64,000 bases of DNA from Hymenobacter cavernae (GCF_014641455.1 NZ_BMHT01000007.1:186001-250000); one strand, 5' to 3'; positions 1-8,406 are shown, numbered from the stretch's first letter. Program-made: numbers and translations. The notes: generated by a model not told the origin, from the letters alone.

Positions 1-2
1 CA

Positions 3-1043
3 TCAGAATATACAGACGCTTGGATTGAAGAGGCTAACGACGGGGTGCCTGAGAAAGCAGCTGAAATTCTAAAAACGCGCATACGTTGGATGCTTCCAGA
101 ATTCGACCTTGTGCCTAAGCTGTTGATTACCTGTAACCCTGGGTATACCTGGGTAAGAACGAAGTACGTCTGTGACAATGACGAAAAGCCGGTTGTGCTA
201 CGTCCTGACCAAAAAGTTATTCAGGCACTCGTAACCGACAACCCAGATAAGGACTTTGTACGGCTCTACAAAAAAAGCCTAGAAGGCTTGCGCGACTACG
301 ACCGGCAACGCTTGCTGTTGGGCGATTGGAACGCTGTTGAGCGCACCGGCGGTGAATTCTATGAGTCTTTTGATAATCAGACGCATACAGGCGACTATGC
401 CAGCACCTATGATGTTGACTTGCCGCTACACATTACACTTGACTTCAACCTAACACCGGGCGTTACACTCAATGTGCATCAGGTGCGCGGCAAAGAAGTA
501 ACCCAGATAGCCGAATTCAACAAGCATAATAACACGCCGGCTACTTGCCGTGCTTTTATGGCAAAGTTCGGGCGCCATCAAGCCGAAGTATTCATTTATG
601 GCGACCCGGCCGGAAAGCAAGGCGACACGCGTAACGAGCAAGGGCACAACGACTTTACTATTGTCGTGAAAGAGCTACGGGCTTTGCACCGTGTCACGAT
701 GCGCGTTGAAGCGTCGGCACCTTCGGTTTCGATGCGCGGGCTTTGGATGAATGAGATTCTAGCTAAGCAACTAGACGGTATCACGTACCGGGTTGACCGC
801 AAGTGCAACGTTACTATAGCTGACTATCAGAAGGTTAAAAAGGCTAGCGACGGTACCAAGGAAAAGAAAAAGGTTACGGACCCTGCTACCAAAGTAACCT
901 ATGAGCCCTACGGGCACAGCACCGACGCTAACGACTACTTTTTCTGTCGGTGCTTTCAGAATGAGTGGCGGGCATTCCAACGCGCCGGTAGCAGCAAACC
1001 CACAGTGGGTACTAGGGCCGATGTACAGCAACGAGCATACTAA
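3..1043 (+). CDS. Phage terminase large subunit, 5' partial
   Basis: This is the C-terminal part of the packaging motor that cuts and translocates phage DNA into proheads. The reading frame is open at the window edge (S-E-Y-T-D-A-W-I-E-E-A-N), so the ATPase domain lies mostly to the left. The visible part is the RNase H-fold nuclease. Its likely metal-binding acidic residues sit in HITLDFNLTPG, VFIYGDPAGK and STDANDYFF. A GTG at 45 could be mistaken for the start, but the homologous-looking sequence before it shows it is internal. The gene is followed after 2 bp by a gp36-like gene, so the two are probably co-transcribed. The family assignment is firm; the head or cos/pac type cannot be told. 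Confidence 0.9.
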   Translation, partial: SEYTDAWIEEANDGVPEKAAEILKTRIRWMLPEFDLVPKLLITCNPGYTWVRTKYVCDNDEKPVVLRPDQKVIQALVTDNPDKDFVRLYKKSLEGLRDYDRQRLLLGDWNAVERTGGEFYESFDNQTHTGDYASTYDVDLPLHITLDFNLTPGVTLNVHQVRGKEVTQIAEFNKHNNTPATCRAFMAKFGRHQAEVFIYGDPAGKQGDTRNEQGHNDFTIVVKELRALHRVTMRVEASAPSVSMRGLWMNEILAKQLDGITYRVDRKCNVTIADYQKVKKASDGTKEKKKVTDPATKVTYEPYGHSTDANDYFFCRCFQNEWRAFQRAGSSKPTVGTRADVQQRAY

Positions 1044-1045
1044 CT

Positions 1046-1684
1046 ATGAGATTCTTAACAGCAGAAGATTACGGTATTCTTATCAAGCAAGAGCAGCTTG
1101 AAGTAGTGCTGAAAGACAACCCAACGGCGCTGCTAAAAGCTGAGGTTTTCGCGCAAGGTTTGATCGAAAGCTACCTACGCTCGCGCTATGACGTGGCTAA
1201 AATCTTTCTTGATGTGCAGCCATGGGCCGAAGCTAGGCAGTATGCCGCCGGCGCCGTAGTGTCGTACGGCACACCATCTGTTCTCTATGTGGCCGACCGG
1301 GCTACCAAGGGTGAGAAGCCGGGCGTCATCACTGAGCCAGCAGCACCCGAAGTAGCAGAGCCAGTAGCCGACCTAGAAACCGAGCCGGAAGCCACAGAGC
1401 CCGCACCGGAAGTGGAGCCCATAGAGCCAGCATGGGAAGAAAAAGATCCGCGGTCGGCTGTGCTCGTCACCTACATGCTTGATATCACTTTGTACACCGT
1501 GCATTCACGACACGGCCGGGTACAAATGCCAGAAAAGAGAATCGACCGCTACGACCAAGCTATTGAATGGCTCAAAGCCGTGTCAAATGGCAAGCTGTCA
1601 GCTGACTTGCCGCGGTTGCCACAAAAAGAAGAAACCGGTCGCTTTAAATGGGGCTCACAGCCCTTTCAAACTCTTGGTTGGTAA
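1046..1684 (+). CDS. Mu gp36-like phage protein (DUF1320 family)
   Basis: This 212-aa protein resembles the Mu gp36/DUF1320 family, which in Mu-like phages is encoded beside the head genes and is thought to act at the head-tail interface. The N-terminal helices (LTAEDYGILI, then AEVFAQGLIESYLRSRYDV) and the C-terminal helical part (ITLYTVHSR, RIDRYDQAIEWLKAVSNGKLSADLP) match the usual pattern. Between them, at about residues 90-137, is an inserted Pro/Glu/Ala-rich linker that the family normally lacks or keeps short. Its stop codon touches the stop of the convergent gene that follows. Function is inferred from family only. Confidence 0.75.
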   Translation: MRFLTAEDYGILIKQEQLEVVLKDNPTALLKAEVFAQGLIESYLRSRYDVAKIFLDVQPWAEARQYAAGAVVSYGTPSVLYVADRATKGEKPGVITEPAAPEVAEPVADLETEPEATEPAPEVEPIEPAWEEKDPRSAVLVTYMLDITLYTVHSRHGRVQMPEKRIDRYDQAIEWLKAVSNGKLSADLPRLPQKEETGRFKWGSQPFQTLGW

Positions 1685-2509
1685 TTACTTATCACTTGAT
1701 TTATCAAAATATCCTTTGATAAATCCCATGTCACTAAGGAAAGTTGTTTGTCTGTTTTCATTTTCTTTTTTATGTATATTTTCCATTATTACTTGTTCGA
1801 TTTCTTGTATTAAAGAGTCTCTCATAAAAGTGGTTCTGAATTTTGTATCATCACCGCTATTGTCAATTTCTAATGCTAGGATTCCTAGTGATTGTAGAGC
1901 AATTAATTGCCCTAATGCATACCCTGATGATATGCTCGTGCCTTCAAGTACTTTTATTATATTAAATTTCTGATTATTTATTTTTGACAAATATGCAATA
2001 TATATTGAGAATAAACCTGTTACCGAATTAAACCTGAGTGAAGTAGATGCTGCTTTATCCAATATCGTATCCAACTCTTCTTTTGTTAAATTACTTTTTG
2101 TTTGATTTGAAGATGTAGATTCAATTGCTTCTAAAGATGATCTTACGTTTGAAGATGAGCTGGGTAGATTAGCTTTGCTTTGAAAAGATTCAAATTTATC
2201 TTCAAGACTTTTGATGGATGTAGGGACTGCGTCTATCTTTTTATCTAGGGTTCTGCTTATTCTTAATAAATTAGCACTAGAACTATTTATTTCGGTTGAT
2301 ACATTTGTTAATCTTCCTACAAGTTCACCGAAAGAAGAATTTGAAAAATATGCATAAACGATTGAGATTACAGCGAGAAAAATGGAAGTTATTGTAAGAG
2401 CAAAAGAGACGTAATCGACTAATTTTTCATTATTTCCAAAATCGATTGTTAGTAGTATGATTATGATTGTAATTAATATACCCGTGATATAAGTGAAATG
2501 TGTCTTCAT
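1685..2509 (-). CDS. AT-rich cargo gene: membrane-anchored coiled-coil protein
   Basis: I do not recognise this 274-aa protein. Two hydrophobic segments lie at about residues 8-23 and 32-55. A Ser/Asn/Lys-rich coiled-coil stretch (about 65-130) follows, then a cytoplasmic helical domain (about 140-250) and a charged tail. The gene is on the opposite strand to the late operon that surrounds it, is far more AT-rich than its neighbours, and uses AT-ending codons. Its stop directly abuts the stop of the gp36-like gene. This is the look of a recently acquired moron-type cargo gene, expressed from its own promoter in the lysogen. A role in host defence or superinfection exclusion is possible but only an inference from position. 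Confidence 0.7.
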   Translation of the reverse strand: MKTHFTYITGILITIIIILLTIDFGNNEKLVDYVSFALTITSIFLAVISIVYAYFSNSSFGELVGRLTNVSTEINSSSANLLRISRTLDKKIDAVPTSIKSLEDKFESFQSKANLPSSSSNVRSSLEAIESTSSNQTKSNLTKEELDTILDKAASTSLRFNSVTGLFSIYIAYLSKINNQKFNIIKVLEGTSISSGYALGQLIALQSLGILALEIDNSGDDTKFRTTFMRDSLIQEIEQVIMENIHKKENENRQTTFLSDMGFIKGYFDKSSDK

Positions 2510-2551
2510 TTTTATTTATTCGTTTTATGATGATTAAACTTACTTAATAAT

Positions 2552-3775
2552 ATGAATCTTCACGAACGTTTACGCGCCCAAGTAGGCGCCATCAATACTA
2601 AAATTTCCAAATTAGGCCGGCGCTCGGTATCGGAGCGTATCACGGAACACCAGACCGTACGCTTACGGGCTGACTTAGGAAATTGGCGCTTGGCACTAAG
2701 TAACGCCGAAAACTTGTATTATCCAGATCGTACCGAATTATATAGACTCTACCGTGAAGCGGTGCTTGATTCGCACCTGACTAGCGTAATGGAAACCCGT
2801 ACGCTGAACCTTCTATGCCAACCCTTCAAAGTGGTAAGTATCAAGGGTCAAGTAGAAGATGAGAAGCTTACGCGCATGTTTATGACACCATGGTTTTTCG
2901 AGCTGTGCAAAGAAGCTATGGAGTCGCTTTTCTGGGGCCCGCGGGTTGTCGAGCTACAGCCGCCGGTTGATGGGGAGTTTTCAGGCATTGAGCTAGTACA
3001 GCCTGAAATGGTAATACCCGAATTCGGGCTTATTCGTGACGCACCCGGTAGCCTCAGCGGCATCAACTATCGCGAGGGCATAGAGGCACAGTGGCTCATT
3101 CAGCTAGGCAAACCTAAAGAACTAGGCTTGCTGCACAAGGCTATTCCGCACGTCGTTTGGAAAAAGAACAGCATGCAGGCATGGGCCGAATACTGCGACC
3201 GTTTCGCGTTGCCAGTGCGCACCTTGGAAATGGATTTGAATAATGAGGACCGGCGCGAGGTTGAAGATATGCTTAAGAATATGGGCCGGGCCGCTTACGC
3301 TATCTTGCCTCCTGGGGCTACTAACTTTCAGTATCATTTGCCGCAAAACTTTCAGCAAGGCGTATTTGCTGGCATGATTGACTACCCTAATACTGAGCTG
3401 TCAAAGCTCATTTTAGGGCAAACCATGACTACTGAGAACGGTAGCAGCCGTAGCCAAGCGGAAGTACACGAGCGGGTAAGCGAGAAGTACACCAAGGCTG
3501 ATAAGATGTACCTGCGCAACCTCATAATGTGGGAAGTGTGGGACCGGCTTTTGATTCATGGCTACCCGGTTGCTGGCTTTGAGTTTAAGTGGGATGAAAC
3601 CGAAACGCTCACCAAAAAAGATCAGTGGGATATCGTACAAGGTATTATGCAGCACAGCGGCTACCGTGTGCCTAGCAAGTACATTGTCGACACCTTCGGC
3701 GTTGAGGTTGAAGAAAAGCCAGAGCCTAAGCCCTTGCCAGTGCAGGTGCCGCCAACACCGGCGCCGGGAAAGTGA
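2552..3775 (+). CDS. Phage portal protein, Mu gp29 type (DUF935)
   Basis: The 407-aa product matches the DUF935/Mu gp29 portal family. The portal is the dodecameric ring at one head vertex through which DNA is packaged and to which the tail binds. Recognisable parts include the helical N-terminus with RTELYRLYREAVLDSHLTSVMETR, the PEMVIPEFGLIRD segment, WAEYCDRFALPVRTLE, LILGQTMTTENGSSRSQAEVHERV (a hallmark region) and a proline-rich C-terminus. Length is somewhat below the Mu protein. The next gene starts with GTG at 3772, overlapping this stop, so translation is probably coupled. Confidence 0.9.
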   Translation: MNLHERLRAQVGAINTKISKLGRRSVSERITEHQTVRLRADLGNWRLALSNAENLYYPDRTELYRLYREAVLDSHLTSVMETRTLNLLCQPFKVVSIKGQVEDEKLTRMFMTPWFFELCKEAMESLFWGPRVVELQPPVDGEFSGIELVQPEMVIPEFGLIRDAPGSLSGINYREGIEAQWLIQLGKPKELGLLHKAIPHVVWKKNSMQAWAEYCDRFALPVRTLEMDLNNEDRREVEDMLKNMGRAAYAILPPGATNFQYHLPQNFQQGVFAGMIDYPNTELSKLILGQTMTTENGSSRSQAEVHERVSEKYTKADKMYLRNLIMWEVWDRLLIHGYPVAGFEFKWDETETLTKKDQWDIVQGIMQHSGYRVPSKYIVDTFGVEVEEKPEPKPLPVQVPPTPAPGK

Positions 3776-4596
3776 TAGGCGCGGGTGTAACTGCCCTTTA
3801 CGCTCGCGCCTGCACTCACTCTCACCATGGGGCCGAAGAGTTGCGCAATGATGCGCGAGAAGATGAGGCTAGTTTCTTAGCCGAATTCTTGACGCTTAGC
3901 CAGCAAGTTTACGCGGCCACGTCGGGCAATGTGGGCATACAGCTAGGCCTATTCTCGCTCACGACAAATCGATTGCTACAGGCTGTCGAAATCGGCTATG
4001 ATAGAGAAGATAAGACCGCTACAGCGTTCCTACGGGGAAACGTGCATTTCTTCTCAGCGGCCAAAACCAAGCACCAAGCCATTGAGCTAAGCAAACTGCT
4101 ACTTGATGAATCCGGACAGCGTAAACCCTGGGGCGAATTCAAAAAGGACGCTTTAGAGCTACACGACCAGTATAACAAGCACTGGTTGTCGGCTGAATAC
4201 GAGCATGCTATAGCTAGCTCGCAAATGGCTTCTAGGTGGCTTGATTATGATGAGGCTGACTTAGTCGAGTATCAGACCGTAGGGGATGATAGAGTACGGC
4301 CCGAGCACCGAGCCTGGGACAAAGTGACCTTACCAAGTACGCACCCTTGGTGGGACACGCATTACCCGCCGAACGGGTGGCGCTGTCGCTGCACAGCTAC
4401 AGTTGGCGCACCTGGGACTAGGGTAACACCTGATTCTATCCTACCTGCACTGCCTGAGCCTGACCCACTCTTTAGCGGTAACGTTGGCAAGACGGGCGTT
4501 ATGTTCCCCAAAGAGCACCCATACTATGCTGAGCTTTCCGACGAGGCCAAAGCGGAAGTAGACGAGTTTACTAAGACCCAGAATGGCGAAGAATAA
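3772..4596 (+). CDS. Phage head morphogenesis protein, Mu gpF / SPP1 gp7 type
   Basis: This 274-aa minor head protein belongs to the Mu F / SPP1 gp7 family, which is packaged inside the head and helps early infection or head assembly. The signature is at the C-terminal side: VEYQTVGDDRVRPEHRAWDKV followed by PPNGWRCRCTA, the conserved R..H..W / PPNGW.CRC block with paired cysteines. The start is a GTG overlapping the portal stop, and the 3' end overlaps the gpG-like gene by 14 bp. The order portal-gpF-gpG is the same as in Mu. Confidence 0.9.
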   Translation: MIGAGVTALYARACTHSHHGAEELRNDAREDEASFLAEFLTLSQQVYAATSGNVGIQLGLFSLTTNRLLQAVEIGYDREDKTATAFLRGNVHFFSAAKTKHQAIELSKLLLDESGQRKPWGEFKKDALELHDQYNKHWLSAEYEHAIASSQMASRWLDYDEADLVEYQTVGDDRVRPEHRAWDKVTLPSTHPWWDTHYPPNGWRCRCTATVGAPGTRVTPDSILPALPEPDPLFSGNVGKTGVMFPKEHPYYAELSDEAKAEVDEFTKTQNGEE

Positions 4597-5080
4597 CGAT
4601 AAGGTATTTGCCCAGATTGAGCGCGAGGCGCGAGCTGTTGAAGCGTTCATGAAGCGGGCACCTAAGCAGGTCGGACAGTTAGCCGTGCGTGAATTCGTGG
4701 GCAACTTCGCTCGCCAAAGCTTCCAAAACGAAGCGGGTGTAGAGACTCGGTGGCCATCACGGAAGGTGCGACGGTACCGGCGCAAGTCAGGCAAGAAAGC
4801 AACCCGCTTGCGCCTGACTGCAGCGGGCAAAGATGATAGGGGCCGGGCTATTCTGGTTAAGTCGGGCAAGCTGCGGCGCTCTATCCGTGTCGACAGTATC
4901 GACAGCGAGCGTGTGACCATCAGCACGGACATTGAGTATGCCCAGGCGCACAACGAAGGGCATGTTTATGACAATCGGACCTTGCCCCAACGTCAATTCA
5001 TGGGCGCGAGCAAGCGCTTAAATGACGAAGTAGTTACTTACCTCAAATCGGGTGTTGATAGCATCCTGAATAAGAAATAG
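4583..5080 (+). CDS. Phage virion morphogenesis protein, Mu gpG-like
   Basis: A 165-aa basic protein of the Mu G / virion morphogenesis family, linked to head completion and tail attachment. It shows the family pattern of a helical N-terminus, an Arg/Lys-rich centre (RKVRRYRRKSGKKATRLRL), ILVKSGKLRRSIRVD, a beta-rich part with IEYAQAHNEG and the closing RQFMGAS block. It overlaps the gpF-like gene by 14 bp and is followed 3 bp later by another late gene, so this is one translation-coupled block. Confidence 0.85.
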   Translation: MAKNNDKVFAQIEREARAVEAFMKRAPKQVGQLAVREFVGNFARQSFQNEAGVETRWPSRKVRRYRRKSGKKATRLRLTAAGKDDRGRAILVKSGKLRRSIRVDSIDSERVTISTDIEYAQAHNEGHVYDNRTLPQRQFMGASKRLNDEVVTYLKSGVDSILNKK

Positions 5081-5083
5081 ACC

Positions 5084-5605
5084 ATGCTGCATATCATCTT
5101 TCCTGAGCTAGCAGAGCGCTTACGCGACAAGGTGCCGGCGCTCGGTACCATTGATTTAGATATGTCACAGCTTGATTATCAAGACCAAGAGCCCATAGCT
5201 TACCCGGCCGTGTTTATCGACTTGGAGAACATAGCGTGGCATGACGTCGGGCAAGGCATCCAAAATGGGCAAGCTTTACTTCGCTTCACGGTAGCTGTTG
5301 AGGTATCAGAAGAGACCTTTAGCAACACCGGCCGCACAGATGCTATGGAACGCCTAACCATCATTCAGGAGGTGCATAAGGCGCTGCAGCACTTCGGAAA
5401 TGCGAAATTGGCGCCCATGGTGCGCACTTCGTACCGTCGGGATAGGCCACAGCACCCCGAAGCGTATTGTGTCGCTATGGGCTACGTTACGCAGCTTTAC
5501 GATAATGACGGGGTACCTGAATATGAGACAATCAGCAACCTAGGTCTAAAGGTGGCTAAGGGCAAACGTCCTGTGACTAATGATGAAGGCGACTTTATTC
5601 TTTAA
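5084..5605 (+). CDS. Putative phage neck / tail-terminator-like protein
   Basis: This 173-aa protein is the last rightward late gene. Its predicted alternating beta strands and one long helix (RLTIIQEVHKALQHFG), with an acidic N-terminal half and a PAVFIDLENIAWHDVG segment, resemble the small tail-terminator or gp37-like proteins that follow gpG in Mu-like phages. The sequence match I can see is to general fold only. It overlaps the convergent YaaC-like gene by 11 bp at their 3' ends, so the two transcripts collide here. Confidence 0.55.
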   Translation: MLHIIFPELAERLRDKVPALGTIDLDMSQLDYQDQEPIAYPAVFIDLENIAWHDVGQGIQNGQALLRFTVAVEVSEETFSNTGRTDAMERLTIIQEVHKALQHFGNAKLAPMVRTSYRRDRPQHPEAYCVAMGYVTQLYDNDGVPEYETISNLGLKVAKGKRPVTNDEGDFIL

Positions 5606-6659
5606 GATTTTTACCCTCGTTTAGTCCTTCTTCTGCTATTAGTTTCTTCACTTGCTCAATTTCGAAATCATACGGATAATCTAAATGATCTATTACTATG
5701 CGTGGAAAATAATATTCAATTTGCTTTACTAGCTTCAGCATGAGTGGGTAAACAGCATCTCCCTTTTCTGTCCTGCTTAAAGCAACCCAGTGAGTAGGAT
5801 AGTAGCGAACCATCATTCCCATGATGTATGCTGAGGCAAAGTATTGGCCTATCTCACAAACGTTTTCTGAATGTTCAAAAGGAGGCACAATATTAACGTC
5901 TCCTATACTGGCGAAAGACATACCGCCTTCCCAAGAAGGAACAAGTCTTAAAGGGTTAGTATCTCCGGAAATAGTAGCAGCTATTTTTACGCTGCCTGGC
6001 TCATGATGAATAGTGCAGTTAGGGAACAAGGCTGATATATCATTTTCAATATCACCTCTTAAATAAGAGGTTATTACCATATTGCCTTCGTGATTACGAT
6101 CTATGTCTGAAACTTCAGCATGTACATAAGCATTGTTGCTCCATAATTGAAGTTCGCGTTTCAGGTCTGGGAAGCCAGCTGACAATGCATAAAAGTTAAA
6201 TGTTTGTCCTTTTGATGGTTGGAGATAACTTATACGCCAATCAACTTTGTTAGACTTTGCTCTGAAGTAAGTCTTGTTATCAACAGCAGTAAGCAGCTCA
6301 GAGAAAGTGCCATTTTGAATGACTATTTGAAGGCTTGCAAAATCTTTACTTGCCAGAGCGCTTGGCCAGTTTTTTACTCCTAATCCATGGGAAGGCTTTA
6401 GTGCATCTTCACGTAGGTTAGGAGAAAAGATAAGAATAAGCGCTCTGCTCAATGACAAAACACCATAGTAAAGTAGTAAAGGCTTAACAGCAATATTAGA
6501 AGTAGAAGCACTTTTGAAGTATTCTCTTCCTAGCCTGAATGATGCTGCTATTTCTTGCACCTTACCGGCATTAGCTTCAATGCCATGGTGTTTTTTAAAA
6601 TATCGGCTTATTAAATCTCTCGATTCAAACCCAGTTAACGCGTCCCAAGCTTCTTCCAT
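5595..6659 (-). CDS. YaaC-family protein carried by the prophage
   Basis: The 354-aa product resembles the YaaC family, first named in Bacillus, whose biochemical role is unknown. The diagnostic blocks are visible: an N-terminal helical part (SRDLISRYFKKHHG), SNIAVKPLLLYYGVLSLSRALIL near residue 60, and the C-terminal GQYFASAYIMGMMVRYYPTHW followed by KLVKQIEYYFP. No signal peptide or membrane segment is visible, so it should be cytoplasmic. It is the most distal gene of the leftward operon, slightly lower in GC than the replication genes, and lies where early and late transcripts converge. That is a favoured place for phage cargo genes. A defence or fitness role is only inference. Confidence 0.7.
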   Translation of the reverse strand: MEEAWDALTGFESRDLISRYFKKHHGIEANAGKVQEIAASFRLGREYFKSASTSNIAVKPLLLYYGVLSLSRALILIFSPNLREDALKPSHGLGVKNWPSALASKDFASLQIVIQNGTFSELLTAVDNKTYFRAKSNKVDWRISYLQPSKGQTFNFYALSAGFPDLKRELQLWSNNAYVHAEVSDIDRNHEGNMVITSYLRGDIENDISALFPNCTIHHEPGSVKIAATISGDTNPLRLVPSWEGGMSFASIGDVNIVPPFEHSENVCEIGQYFASAYIMGMMVRYYPTHWVALSRTEKGDAVYPLMLKLVKQIEYYFPRIVIDHLDYPYDFEIEQVKKLIAEEGLNEGKNLKE

Positions 6660-6676
6660 TCTAATAGCGATTATAC

Positions 6677-6940
6677 TTAGTTAAGCCACACATCAGCCAA
6701 CAGCTCAAAACGCTGTATAGCATATAGGTTGTAGTATGGGTAAAAGCCTTCAAAGCATAAGATATGCAAAGCTTGGCTAGTCTCATCTAATCGCACCGGG
6801 TATACGTCGCCTGCTATTGGCCAATCTCCGCTGTGCTGTGCCGGCCGGTCGGCTGCATCAATGCAGCGAGCATAGGTGAGGTAGGGTAGGTGCCGTGTGG
6901 CGTCGCTGAGAGTAAGGTTAAGTACGTCGGGCTGCATCAT
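6677..6940 (-). CDS. Small phage protein of unknown function
   Basis: This 87-aa ORF (86 if the second Met is the start) is not recognised. It is rich in aromatic residues (YLTYARC, FEGFYPYYNLYAIQRFELL) and has no obvious membrane segment. It lies 17 bp upstream of the YaaC-like gene on the same strand and just after a terminator-like hairpin, so it may have its own promoter. Similar small proteins with a VRLDETSQALHIL-type beta core are common early prophage genes, but I cannot name a family. Confidence 0.5.
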   Translation of the reverse strand: MMQPDVLNLTLSDATRHLPYLTYARCIDAADRPAQHSGDWPIAGDVYPVRLDETSQALHILCFEGFYPYYNLYAIQRFELLADVWLN

Positions 6941-6954
6941 GGCAGCAAATAAAC

Positions 6955-6989
6955 GAAAAAGCCCCGGCCAAATAGGCTAAGGCTTTTGA
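6955..6989 (-). terminator. Rho-independent terminator after hicB
   Basis: Stem AAAAGCC / GGCTTTT (6957-6963 with 6981-6987) encloses a smaller GCC/GGC stem. In the leftward direction it is followed by TTTTTCGTTT. It lies 23 bp beyond the hicB stop. Confidence 0.65.
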
Positions 6990-7011
6990 TTTAATGCTAT
7001 TTGTTGTTGGA

Positions 7012-7413
7012 TTAATGCACTAGTTCGATTTCTGATAGCTCGCGCCCAATTGCGCGAATGCCGTCCAAGATTCTTTCAACTTGCTTAGCTGAAGGCTTCT
7101 TTTGACCGCTGATATACTGTGCTAGCAAGCTTTGATTCATGCCGATGCGTTCAGAAAGTGCCTTGGCATTAATCACTTTGTAAAACTCAAAGAATTGGGG
7201 TAAGTCGAGTGTTACCCTAATCATATCATCATGAGGAAAGTACTTGTCTTTGCTCGTTTCTTCAATGTAAAGGCTCAATGCAAGAAGCATGTTTGCTTTT
7301 AGCTCCTGAAAAGTGGCGCCCGTTGTAGCTATGGGTAAATCCTGAGCATAAGCAGAATAGCCAGTATTCGTGCGCTCAACAATCATTTCAACCTTCTTTG
7401 GATATGGTTTCAT
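7012..7413 (-). CDS. hicB: HicB-type antitoxin with C-terminal HTH
   Basis: This 133-aa protein has the two-part HicB layout. The N-terminal half is a degenerate RNase H-like HicB fold (VERTNTGYSAYAQDLPIATTGATFQELKANMLLALSLYIEE). The C-terminal half is an XRE-like helix-turn-helix (KALSERIGMNQSLLAQYISGQKKPSAKQVERILDGI). The antitoxin should bind HicA and repress the shared promoter. It lies 75 bp downstream of hicA on the same strand, in the usual toxin-first order, and a terminator closes the pair. Carriage on a prophage suggests stabilisation of the element or anti-phage action. Confidence 0.88.
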   Translation of the reverse strand: MKPYPKKVEMIVERTNTGYSAYAQDLPIATTGATFQELKANMLLALSLYIEETSKDKYFPHDDMIRVTLDLPQFFEFYKVINAKALSERIGMNQSLLAQYISGQKKPSAKQVERILDGIRAIGRELSEIELVH

Positions 7414-7488
7414 GTACGGTTGCCGCTTAACGCTGCGGCGGCGGGTATACTATGGTTAGCAGTTTCTAAAGCGAAAAAGGAGGCCGGA

Positions 7489-7674
7489 CTAAGATAGTCC
7501 GGCTTCCTTTAGAATCTTGGCAGCTAGTCCTTTACCGACTTCAGCGCTACCGTGACTGGGTACAACGAGCATACCGGGTTTCTCTGGGTGGCGCATTATC
7601 ATGTGACTTCCTGATTGTCGTGTCACATACCACCCGGCCCGTTCTAATTTTCTGAGTAGCTCGCTGCTTTTCAT
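7489..7674 (-). CDS. hicA: HicA-type mRNA interferase toxin
   Basis: A 61-aa HicA toxin, a double-stranded-RNA-binding-fold endoribonuclease that cleaves mRNA when not bound by HicB. The family core is complete: SSELLRKLERAGWYVTRQSGSHMIMRHPEKPGMLVVPSHGSAEVGKGLAAKILKEAGL, split here by the catalytic His in the GSHMIM motif and the closing PSHG...G..AKILK region. Length is typical. It is the first gene of the pair; an AT-rich stretch just upstream (7680-7735) could hold the promoter and HicB operator. Confidence 0.88.
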   Translation of the reverse strand: MKSSELLRKLERAGWYVTRQSGSHMIMRHPEKPGMLVVPSHGSAEVGKGLAAKILKEAGLS

Positions 7675-7735
7675 GTCTCAAAGGTAATAAATTTATTACT
7701 TATTGCAAGTATTAGCCACAATTAATTTTCAACAA

Positions 7736-7767
7736 AAAAGCCCGCTACACGAATGCAGCGGGCTTTT
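7736..7767. terminator. Bidirectional terminator before hicA
   Basis: A perfect 11-bp stem (AAAAGCCCGCT / AGCGGGCTTTT) with a 10-nt loop and T-rich flanks on both strands. It separates the upstream leftward gene at 7865 from hicA, so the toxin-antitoxin pair is its own transcription unit. Confidence 0.75.
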
Positions 7768-7864
7768 GCGGCTAGACTGACTGTGGCTATTCCTCAGCTT
7801 CAGCGTAGATTATGATGTTGCCATTTGGGGCTAATGCGTAGGTCATATGAAGTGAGTTAGGAGC

Positions 7865-8092
7865 CTAGGCAGCGTTAGCTAGCTGCTGTTTCTGCCTAGG
7901 CTGCTTAGCGTAAATGATATCTTCAACTGTGGCAATTGACAGGTCGCGTTCCTCAGCAATTTGGGCTAGTACATACTCCCGACTGTACATGCGAGGTCGC
8001 GCTGCATCAGTGTAGCGCTTGCGAAATTCCTCTTTAATCTTGTCGTTACGTTTCTGTTTGTTAGCCTGAAGTGTGCGTACGCGAGCCGTCAT
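7865..8092 (-). CDS. Small basic DNA-binding-like phage protein
   Basis: A 75-aa basic protein with an Arg/Lys-rich N-terminus (MTARVRTLQANKQKRNDKIKEEF) and a helix-turn-helix-like part (YSREYVLAQIAEERDLSIATVEDIIY). The pattern suggests a small regulator or a resolvase-type HTH, but no family is certain. It is separated from hicA by a terminator and follows a membrane-protein gene in the same direction. Confidence 0.55.
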   Translation of the reverse strand: MTARVRTLQANKQKRNDKIKEEFRKRYTDAARPRMYSREYVLAQIAEERDLSIATVEDIIYAKQPRQKQQLANAA

Positions 8093-8187
8093 AGTTTTGC
8101 CTTGTGATAAATTTAGTTAATTGTACTTTCCATATGATTCTAAAGTACAGCTGAGATAACTACAAAAGCAAATAATGTGCAGTATTG

Positions 8188-8406
8188 CTAACCTTTTTCT
8201 TGCATTTTTCGTAGTGGGTCGTTTTCTCGCGCCCATAGCCTTAAATGAGCCCAGAAGGAACAAATGCCAAGCACACATACTGCCTTGTCATGAAACCAAA
8301 GAGCCAGCAAACCCCAGGCTAAATGAACAAGTCCTATTATCAAATCACTGTGTTTATATAAGCGCTTCATTTTGTACGTTTTAAGTATAGCGCATTGGCT
8401 ATGCAC
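8188..8406 (-). CDS. Small two-helix membrane protein
   Basis: A 72-aa hydrophobic ORF (60 aa if translated from the Met at 8370, MKRLYKHSDL). It has one clear membrane helix (LIIGLVHLAWGLLALWF) and a second likely one (AVCVLGICSFWAHLRLW), ending in a charged tail. It overlaps the 3' end of the nuclease gene by 8 bp if the longer form is used, which suggests coupling. A small prophage membrane protein could be involved in exclusion or lysis timing, but nothing in the sequence proves this. Confidence 0.45.
   Translation of the reverse strand: MHSQCAILKTYKMKRLYKHSDLIIGLVHLAWGLLALWFHDKAVCVLGICSFWAHLRLWARENDPLRKMQEKG

Noticed and set aside
8175..8384. 69-codon rightward frame overlapping the small membrane protein
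   Set aside because: The leftward frame fits the operon and has clear membrane helices; the rightward frame would be alone and against the operon.
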